A DNA stretch of 44,723 nt, taken from positions 1 through 44,723 of the IMG/VR virus record IMGVR_UViG_3300010885_052779; one strand, 5' to 3'. Origin of the DNA: a virus. Under the pieces are notes generated by a model that saw only the letters and a program-made list of their open reading frames with translations, ran no database searches and was not told the DNA's origin. This document shows, piece by piece, positions 40,035 to 44,723 of the stretch (position 1 is the first letter of the stretch; each line of letters begins with the position of its first letter). A program made the translations under genes and the position numbers.

Positions 40035-40316
40035 ATGTACGAGACAAAGAGTCTGATCATTGATGGGTTCCGTCACCTTACTTACGTTAGCCTTACCGCT
40101 AGCACACGTGATGGTCGAAAGGAACAACTTCGAGAGTACCGGACAGCATTCAATTTGCTTCAGGATACCGCTCCTCTTTGGGATGAACACTTTGACATCA
40201 AAGAAGGATCCCGGAAGGCGCGTTACCGTATGGACTATCTCGAAAAGCACTTCGAGAATCTTGAGTGTATCATCCTTGTAGCAGAGGCAATCGCCCGCGC
40301 TGAAAACATCAAGTAG
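40035..40316 (+). CDS. Unknown helical protein, 93 aa
   Basis: 93 residues, largely helical and charged, no membrane helix. The ATG directly follows the previous stop and GGAGG lies six bases upstream. Its end is 9 bp from the next gene. No family recognised. Confidence 0.75.
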   Translation: MYETKSLIIDGFRHLTYVSLTASTRDGRKEQLREYRTAFNLLQDTAPLWDEHFDIKEGSRKARYRMDYLEKHFENLECIILVAEAIARAENIK

Positions 40317-40325
40317 GAGAAGAAC

Positions 40326-40511
40326 ATGGAAAACGTAGATCCTATGGACAATGTCGACTCGCGCCTCTTTCAAATCAACTACCGAAACGCCGAAAACATT
40401 GCCTACCTAGTAGCAATGCTGGAAACAGTCTGGGGAGTTGACCGTATCAATACACTAATGCTTGCTGTGCGGGACATTCGTATCAGTCAAGAAAACCACC
40501 AGGAGATCTAA
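40326..40511 (+). CDS. Small unknown protein, 61 aa
   Basis: 61 residues. Acidic N-terminus (MENVDPMDNVDS), then a helix (NAENIAYLVAMLETVWGVDRINTLMLAV). A good AGGAG precedes ATG. The stop overlaps the start of the next gene (TAATG). No family recognised. Confidence 0.72.
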   Translation: MENVDPMDNVDSRLFQINYRNAENIAYLVAMLETVWGVDRINTLMLAVRDIRISQENHQEI

Positions 40512-40666
40512 TGAGAAGCATCCTTATGAGTACTGTATCCTTTACTATGGAGCATATCAATGGAACTGCAAACATTGTAGTCCCTGTGTGGTTTGTGTTT
40601 CTCTATACTGCGGCTAGTTTGATCTGGCCAGCCATTGCTATCTTGGCCCTCGTAAATAGAGGGTAG
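40511..40666 (+). CDS. Small single-span membrane protein, 51 aa
   Basis: Starts within the previous stop (TAATG). A hydrophobic helix covers about residues 22-48 (IVVPVWFVFLYTAASLIWP and onward). The stop codon TAG forms the first bases of element A copy 11, so gene end and promoter-like element are interlocked. Function unknown. Confidence 0.55.
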   Translation: MRSILMSTVSFTMEHINGTANIVVPVWFVFLYTAASLIWPAIAILALVNRG

Positions 40667-40692
40667 CCTCCTTCGTCGGCTAGTTCTTCCCT
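40664..40692 (+). promoter_or_regulatory. Element A copy 11
   Basis: TAGCC-TCCTTCGTC-GGCTA, a perfect five-pair stem around the conserved loop. The downstream TG of other copies is not kept. Confidence 0.62.
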
Positions 40693-40723
40693 ATTGGAGA
40701 GTAAACCTAAGATAGAGAAAACA

Positions 40724-40849
40724 ATGATCAATGAAATCAAACAACTTCTATTAGGAGCCGCAGGTCTCGCAGGTGCATTTCTTATAGTGCTTCTGTGCTT
40801 TGAAGTCTTGATCGCAATCAAAGACATCGCAATAGTTATGATTAACTAG
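40724..40849 (+). CDS. Small single-span membrane protein, 41 aa
   Basis: 41 residues with one hydrophobic helix (AGLAGAFLIVLLCFEVLIAI), a negative/positive N-terminus and a hydrophobic end. The ribosome binding site is weak (AGATAGAGAAAACA). It stands alone between element A copies 11 and 12, the one-gene-per-unit design seen at 35127-36948. No terminator seen after it. Confidence 0.5.
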   Translation: MINEIKQLLLGAAGLAGAFLIVLLCFEVLIAIKDIAIVMIN

Positions 40850-40860
40850 ATAAAGGAGTA

Positions 40861-40887
40861 GCCTCCTGCGTCGGCTAGATGTCGTGC
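40861..40887 (+). promoter_or_regulatory. Element A copy 12
   Basis: TAGCC-TCCTGCGTC-GGCTA, five-pair stem, ten bases, GTG. Heads the SSB unit. Confidence 0.66.
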
Positions 40888-40942
40888 TATTGTGTCCTAT
40901 TCAATAAGTTTCCTTCGATAAGAAGGGTAAGTGAGAGTTGTC

Positions 40943-41404
40943 ATGAAAGATAAGAATCGTGTTGAACTTCGTGGTCGTCTTGGTGCAGATCCTATTCTCT
41001 CTACTACGGAGACCGGACGTAGTCGGACTAGCCTTCGTCTCTGTACTAATTACGAGTATAAGACTGCTGATGGTACGGAAGTAAAGAACTCCGAGTGGCA
41101 CACTATCGTTGTCTGGGGTAAGGCTGCCGAGAACGCAGTCAAGTACCTGTCAAAGGGTAGTGAAGCAGAGGTCGAGGGTCGTCTTCAGTCCCGTAAGTAC
41201 ACGGACAAGGCGGGAGTTGAGCGTTACACTACGGAGATCGTGGCGAACGAGATCAACTATGGTCGTCGTCCTACTGCTAAGACTGCAGAGGAAGCGGCCC
41301 CAGCTGCTCAGGCCAGTCCTGTTCAGCGTACTACGGTTCGTCGCCGAGAGAATGAGGTTACTGCTTCTAGTAACTTTCAGTCTGATGACGAGATTCCGTT
41401 CTAG
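40943..41404 (+). CDS. ssb: Single-stranded DNA-binding protein (SSB)
   Basis: 153 residues, the normal size for bacterial/phage SSB. The N-terminal OB-fold is clear: NRVELRGRLGADPILSTTETG, SLRLCTNYEY, EWHTIVVWGKAAENAVKYL, GSEAEVEGRLQSRKYTDK and TTEIVANEI. A Thr/Ala/Pro-rich linker leads to the acidic tip DDEIPF, which docks partner proteins. It coats single-stranded DNA during replication and recombination. ATG at 40943 is preferred (GAGAG six bases upstream) over an in-frame GTG at 40931. It is followed closely by the tRNA gene, likely on the same transcript. Confidence 0.95.
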   Translation: MKDKNRVELRGRLGADPILSTTETGRSRTSLRLCTNYEYKTADGTEVKNSEWHTIVVWGKAAENAVKYLSKGSEAEVEGRLQSRKYTDKAGVERYTTEIVANEINYGRRPTAKTAEEAAPAAQASPVQRTTVRRRENEVTASSNFQSDDEIPF

Positions 41405-41432
41405 TCAACTACTAGGGTAAAACCTAGGCTGC

Positions 41433-41507
41433 GTGCCCGTAGCACAGTTGGATAGTTGCAACGGCCTTCTAAGCCGTAGGTCACTGGTTCAAGTCCAGTC
41501 GGGCACA
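41433..41507 (+). tRNA. tRNA-Arg(UCU)
   Basis: Complete cloverleaf: acceptor GTGCCCG/CGGGCAC, D-arm, anticodon stem ACGGC/GCCGT around loop CTTCTAA (anticodon TCT), T-arm ACTGG-TTCAAGT-CCAGT, discriminator A. CCA is not encoded in full. It reads AGA, a codon that occurs in the AT-rich late genes of the left arm, whereas the giant frame uses CGT/CGC, so the tRNA probably helps late protein synthesis. Confidence 0.95.
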
Positions 41508-41552
41508 CTTTCCCCAAACGCTCTATATTCTAGAGTACAACATGAGAGGTAT

Positions 41553-41867
41553 ATGATGAGTGATGTTTTGACCGCGAGTGGTGTGATTCGAGTTGGTTCT
41601 TCTAACCCTGCAGTTCCTACTGTAGCACGAGTTCGTACAGAGGCTGGGTCCTTTGTCGTAACCCGTTGCAAGATGGGTGGTGATGATATCGAGGTATGGA
41701 GCAATGGGGAGATTGGTGCCGAGGGATTCACCTTGGGCTTCAAGAACCTTCCTCTATTTCTAAAGCGACACAAGAAGGATGCGACGGGTAAGCCGCTTCA
41801 TCCAGGTTATCGCGCTATTCAGATTCACGCACCTAATGCAGGTGCATTCTATCGAGTGGAGGGTTAA
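41553..41867 (+). CDS. Unknown protein, 104 aa
   Basis: 104 residues, beta-rich (VIRVGSSNPAVPTVARVRT, GSFVVTRCKMGGDDIEVW), ending HAPNAGAFYRVEG. ATG at 41553 lies five bases after AGAGG; a second ATG follows directly. It begins 45 bp after the tRNA and ends 3 bp before the next gene. No family recognised; the size and strand pattern would suit a small DNA- or RNA-binding barrel. Confidence 0.75.
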   Translation: MMSDVLTASGVIRVGSSNPAVPTVARVRTEAGSFVVTRCKMGGDDIEVWSNGEIGAEGFTLGFKNLPLFLKRHKKDATGKPLHPGYRAIQIHAPNAGAFYRVEG

Positions 41868-41870
41868 GTT

Positions 41871-42245
41871 ATGGCTGAAGGAGCAGTTGAGGCAGGAGTT
41901 ATGGCAAAGGCGGCAAGCGCTGGCATGGCAGGTGCCCTGTGGGGTATCTTCGCTAGTGCCTTCCTTGTCATTCCAGCAATCTTTGGTTCGCTATTCGCAC
42001 CAGCGCTAAAGAAGACTCATTCGACTATCACACGAAAGTTGGATGAGACTAAGGTTGGGCAAGGCAAAACCACAGTACAGATGGCAGGCAAGAAGATGAG
42101 TAAGGTAGAGCGTGAACATCAGGCTCGTCTTGCTGAGATTAATGCCGACCTTGAGGAGCAGAAGTTGCGTCAGGAACTGGCACGACTTTCTTCTCGTCGG
42201 AAGACAAAGAGCAGCGGACGTAACGCTAGCGCCCAGTCTATCTAA
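41871..42245 (+). CDS. Membrane-anchored coiled-coil protein, 124 aa
   Basis: Residues about 5-45 are Ala/Gly-rich and hydrophobic (GMAGALWGIFASAFLVIPAIF), a likely membrane anchor. The second half is charged and coiled-coil (EREHQARLAEINADLEEQ and onward), ending in a basic Ser-rich tail. It is adjacent to the preceding gene (3 bp) and ends at a terminator. Function unknown; the layout resembles spanin- or scaffold-type small proteins only in a general way. Confidence 0.72.
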   Translation: MAEGAVEAGVMAKAASAGMAGALWGIFASAFLVIPAIFGSLFAPALKKTHSTITRKLDETKVGQGKTTVQMAGKKMSKVEREHQARLAEINADLEEQKLRQELARLSSRRKTKSSGRNASAQSI

Positions 42246-42250
42246 AGAAG

Positions 42251-42282
42251 ACCCTCATCGCAAGATGGGGGTTTTTTCTTTT
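42251..42282 (+). terminator. Terminator after the SSB/tRNA operon
   Basis: ACCCTCATC-GCAA-GATGGGGGT followed by TTTTTCTTTT. Confidence 0.9.
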
Positions 42283-42331
42283 CCAAATCAGGGAGATCAG
42301 GGAGGCCGGTGCTTCAATAGACCGGTAACAG

Positions 42332-42403
42332 GATTCCAGCTCCCAGCTCCGTTCCGAGACCAGGGCAAGGACAAGAGTTACTAGCCAAAAAGAGTCGAGA
42401 GAT
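42332..42403 (+). repeat. Element C copy 3
   Basis: ATTCCAGCTCCCAGCTCC, GAGACCAGGG, then CAAAAAGAGTCGAGAGA (core 42386-42398). An upstream GGCCGGTGC is also shared with copy 2. Confidence 0.5.
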
Positions 42404-42410
42404 TAACAGT

Positions 42411-42549
42411 CAAAAAGATAAAACTTTACTAGAAATAAAATGGACAAAAAGAGTCCAGAGTTACGAAGGCAGCTTTTACCCTATAGGGGTATATACAGTA
42501 TATAGTATAGAGGTATATAGACTGGTCAAAAAGAGTCGAGAGAATAGCT
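42411..42549 (+). repeat. Further CAAAAAGA cores
   Basis: CAAAAAGATA (42411), CAAAAAGAGTCCAGAG (42445) and CAAAAAGAGTCGA (42537) continue the core of element C without its 5' half. They alternate with AT-rich GGTATATAG motifs. Confidence 0.5.
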
Positions 42550-42648
42550 TTATATGGCTTTTGGCATATAGGGGTATATAGAGGTATAAGACGGGCTTAC
42601 GCGAGGACAAGGTATATTGGTATAGTTTGTAGGAGCGGGGTAGGTATA
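42475..42648 (+). other. AT-rich stretch with repeated GGTATA motifs
   Basis: GGGGTATATA / GAGGTATATAG / GGTATAAG / GGTATATTGGTATAG recur; no gene. Easily melted DNA next to iterons suits an origin unwinding region (inference). Confidence 0.45.
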
Positions 42649-42739
42649 GCAGGGAATATGCAGGGAATCTGCAGGGAATATGCAGGGAATCTGCAAGGTA
42701 TAACGCAGGGTTTGCAGGGAATATGCAGGGAACTAGCAG
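42649..42739 (+). repeat. Tandem 11-bp repeats GCAGGGAATMT (candidate origin iterons)
   Basis: Units begin at 42649, 42660, 42671, 42682, then degenerate units at 42693 and 42705, and further units at 42714 and 42725. AT and CT alternate at the unit end in the first four. The 11-bp period (about one helical turn) puts all units on one DNA face, as in initiator-binding iterons. Confidence 0.7.
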
Positions 42740-42827
42740 GTCATAGCATAGTCTAATACTGTATCCTCTATATACTCTTATATGCTTTATGCTATTTACT
42801 CTTTAAAACACTAGTTTATTTTAGGCG

Positions 42828-42854
42828 GCCTCCTGCGTCGGCTAAATTGCTTGT
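42828..42854 (+). promoter_or_regulatory. Element A copy 13
   Basis: GGCC-TCCTGCGTC-GGCT, ten bases, TTGT. Heads the PcfJ-like gene unit and is directly preceded by the iteron region. Confidence 0.64.
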
Positions 42855-42913
42855 ATTTACTTTTTGATCTTGTTTACGAAGATCTTTAACTAATCTTTAA
42901 TGGAGACTTACCT

Positions 42914-44314
42914 ATGTATGACTTTAATGCGTTTGTTGAGGATAAGCACTACCTGTGGACTAATATGATTGATCGTCTTGATATCAAGATGAAGAATATG
43001 CCGCCCAGAGTCAGTAGCAAGTCAAAAGACGGAGCTCGTAGACTAAGTAATAAGTATCACTATATTAAGCCTATGATGTCCCGTCATTCGTCTCTTATTA
43101 ACTTGGTTGCCAAGTTGGGCTACTGGCATAAGAATATTGACGATAGACTTGATGCTGCTATCAGCACTATCTCTGCTTGCTATCAGACTACTGAGATGAG
43201 TAAGGGTCGTCGTGCCCTTCCTAGGGAGTCTAATGATCTTGTTGATCTTACTTGGGCTCTTAAGGATCTTCATAATGCTAAGGGATCCTGGGAAAAGTTC
43301 ACTGTAAAGCGCGCTTTTAACCATGGGTATTCCTGCTTAAAGTATACTGATAGACGGCTAGTTCTTAATAAGATTCCCCAGTCTATTAGGACTATAAAGG
43401 CTTGGGATTCTGTTACAGTTTGGCCTACTGGCAGTATTGATGACGATACTACTTTGTCTCTAATTCAGAATCATCCTGTTAATGCAGAATTCATTCAAGC
43501 TTACAAGTACCGTACCTTTAGTAATCGGCGGCTTAGTTGGTTCCATTCTGGTCTTGCTGCAGAGTATGTCCAGCTGATTCCTATTAATCATGCTGAACGT
43601 ACTAGTAGTGATACTCTTCCTAAGCTACTCGCTGAGATTGATAAGAACCAGGCTACTCTTTATACAAAGATGAGCCGAGTTAATGACGTTAAGATTCTTG
43701 ATGGCTGGGTAAAGGCTATGAAGGATCTTCATCCTGTTAATGTTGGTACTGGTCTTGCAGAGGCTGTAGAGAAGTTTATCAAGGATGGATACCGTATGGG
43801 CCTTCCTGGTCTTCGAGCCAGAGATGAGCGTCTTAGTGCTATTGATTACGAGAATATGAGTGTTCTTGAAATGATCAATGCTAGTGTTAATAATCATAGA
43901 ATTGCGGCGGAACAGAATCGTCTTGCCTTGCTTAAGTATGATGTTAATGTTCCTGACCGTGAGATGCCTACTCTTACTTTGCCTGAGCATCTTGAGACGA
44001 TTCGGATCAAGACCTCTAATGAAATGAGAATTGCTGGCAGTGACTGTGCACACTGTATTGGCAGCTACTATGATGATAGGAGCCATATGTTTTTCCGTAA
44101 AGGAAATGTATGTGCTATGGTCAGCATGACTAATGGTCAGATTATTCAGTGCTTTGACCGGAATAATAAGAGCACTCCAGCTAGTAAGAACTTCTCTTCT
44201 TATCTCAACGCTGAGATTAAGAAGGCTAAGTTGGAATATCCTGCTCCTGCTCCGAAGAAAGTTAAATTTGCTATTCCTGCATATGGTTACGAAATGATTG
44301 ATCCACCCTACTAA
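42914..44314 (+). CDS. PcfJ-like protein
   Basis: 466 residues. The C-terminal part (about 360-445) matches the PcfJ-like family seen in phages and plasmids: MRIAGSDCAHCIGSYYDD, then MFFRKGNVCAMVSM and NGQIIQCFDRNNKS, where the family has an HCVGSY block and a later Q/N-rich strand. The N-terminal 350 residues are helical and not recognised. The family has no settled biochemical role. GGAG eight bases upstream supports the ATG. T-ending codons dominate, unlike the giant frame. Followed 13 bp later by two small paralogous genes. Confidence 0.72.
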   Translation: MYDFNAFVEDKHYLWTNMIDRLDIKMKNMPPRVSSKSKDGARRLSNKYHYIKPMMSRHSSLINLVAKLGYWHKNIDDRLDAAISTISACYQTTEMSKGRRALPRESNDLVDLTWALKDLHNAKGSWEKFTVKRAFNHGYSCLKYTDRRLVLNKIPQSIRTIKAWDSVTVWPTGSIDDDTTLSLIQNHPVNAEFIQAYKYRTFSNRRLSWFHSGLAAEYVQLIPINHAERTSSDTLPKLLAEIDKNQATLYTKMSRVNDVKILDGWVKAMKDLHPVNVGTGLAEAVEKFIKDGYRMGLPGLRARDERLSAIDYENMSVLEMINASVNNHRIAAEQNRLALLKYDVNVPDREMPTLTLPEHLETIRIKTSNEMRIAGSDCAHCIGSYYDDRSHMFFRKGNVCAMVSMTNGQIIQCFDRNNKSTPASKNFSSYLNAEIKKAKLEYPAPAPKKVKFAIPAYGYEMIDPPY

Positions 44315-44327
44315 AAAGGAGAACTAA

Positions 44328-44549
44328 ATGTCCTACATTGGAGCTACTGTTACTGGTAATGAGAATATTCGTGAGTATCTTAAGAATGAACGCAATGAAT
44401 TGAACTTTGATGAAATTGCACTTCAGCAAGCTGAAACATTTCATCTAGTTCATAGTTCTTTTAGTGATCCTGGAGATGATTGGAATTCTTGGCGTCTTTA
44501 TGATAAAGATCACTACGAGATTGCGCACATAACTCGTTCTGGATATTAA
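44328..44549 (+). CDS. Small unknown protein, 73 aa (paralogue of next gene)
   Basis: 73 residues with AAGGAG six bases before ATG. The start GATVTGNENIREYL and the later HSSFSDPGDDWNSWRLYD are matched in the following gene. No family recognised. The tandem pair lies directly behind the PcfJ-like gene and is likely co-transcribed. Confidence 0.75.
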   Translation: MSYIGATVTGNENIREYLKNERNELNFDEIALQQAETFHLVHSSFSDPGDDWNSWRLYDKDHYEIAHITRSGY

Positions 44550-44723
44550 ATGCCTTTTAACGGAACTATCATTACTGGCAATGGGAACATTCGTACTTAT
44601 CTCATAGATGGTAAATACGAATTGAAATTCTATGAACATCAACTCAGTAGAGCTGTTAAGCTTAAGGTAGCTCATAGCTCTCTTAACGACCGTGGAAATG
44701 GTTGGAAGTCTTGGCGGCTTTAC
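44550..44723 (+). CDS. Small unknown protein, partial (paralogue of previous gene)
   Basis: The ATG immediately follows the previous stop. GTIITGNGNIRTYL and VAHSSLNDRGNGWKSWRLY repeat the pattern of the preceding protein, so this is a tandem duplicate. It runs off the window after 58 codons. Confidence 0.7.
   Translation, partial: MPFNGTIITGNGNIRTYLIDGKYELKFYEHQLSRAVKLKVAHSSLNDRGNGWKSWRLY

Noticed and set aside
42649-42739. CRISPR array
   Set aside because: Repeats are 11 bp in direct tandem without spacers and no cas genes are present.
1-44723. Integrase, attachment site or insertion sequence
   Set aside because: No recombinase or transposase motifs and no element with terminal inverted repeats were found; the window looks like lytic-phage DNA, though lysogeny genes could lie outside.

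Overview
The window reads as part of a tailed double-stranded DNA bacteriophage genome (Caudoviricetes). A large terminase, a portal and a MuF-like head protein lie in one operon, and there is no sign of host chromosome. Strong AGGAG-type ribosome binding sites and hairpin/U-run terminators indicate a bacterial host. The host cannot be named from this sequence.

Left arm (1-22261, minus strand, AT-rich): one compact late operon read leftwards, with gene junctions that touch or overlap. In transcription order it holds a Cys-containing putative small terminase, a 1329-residue virion protein with DnaQ-like exonuclease and staphylococcal-nuclease domains, a 741-residue membrane-active virion protein, three proteins that share the same C-terminal membrane domain (301, 1061 and 1200 residues; the last has an ADP-ribosyltransferase-like N-terminus), the large terminase, a 143-residue and a 755-residue structural protein, the portal, and a MuF-like protein cut by the window edge. 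The portal ends on a run of ten A residues, and a -1 shift there would fuse it to MuF. The large proteins look like cargo ejected into the host cell.

Centre (22262-33902): a 350-bp divergent intergenic region, then a GC-rich, stop-free reading frame of 3763 codons on the plus strand. It encodes several membrane segments, two related chymotrypsin-fold serine protease domains (the second behind a lipobox), Lys/Arg/Ala-rich coils, a region resembling two-barrel (QDE-1/YonO-type) RNA polymerases, and a C-terminal HIRAN domain. Strong ribosome binding sites plus in-frame ATGs, of the same form as those of neighbouring genes, sit inside the frame at domain boundaries. The region looks like a set of former genes fused without stops, that is, a DNA-phage polyprotein carrying its own candidate proteases. 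This is the best candidate for an undescribed system.

Right arm (33903-44723, plus strand): small genes and structured non-coding RNAs punctuated by terminators. Thirteen copies of a hairpin element (loop TCCTKCGTC, stem with compensatory changes, fixed distance to a downstream RTGNG) stand upstream of transcription units and are probably phage-specific promoters. A second repeated element (ACTCCGCT) follows terminators, and a third module ends in CAAAAAGAGKCGA. Genes include a classical SSB, a second SSB-like protein, a PcfJ-like protein, tRNA-Arg(UCU), and many small proteins and membrane peptides of unknown function. Orphan tRNA-like structures lie at 37261-37416 and 38114-38154. Eleven-bp tandem repeats at 42649-42739 beside AT-rich DNA are a candidate origin.

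Working model (inference): the central polyprotein supplies membrane, protease and possibly transcription functions. The hairpin elements drive the right-arm genes and RNAs. The left arm is expressed late to build the virion and load its ejected enzymes; tRNA-Arg(UCU) would support its AGA-containing genes.
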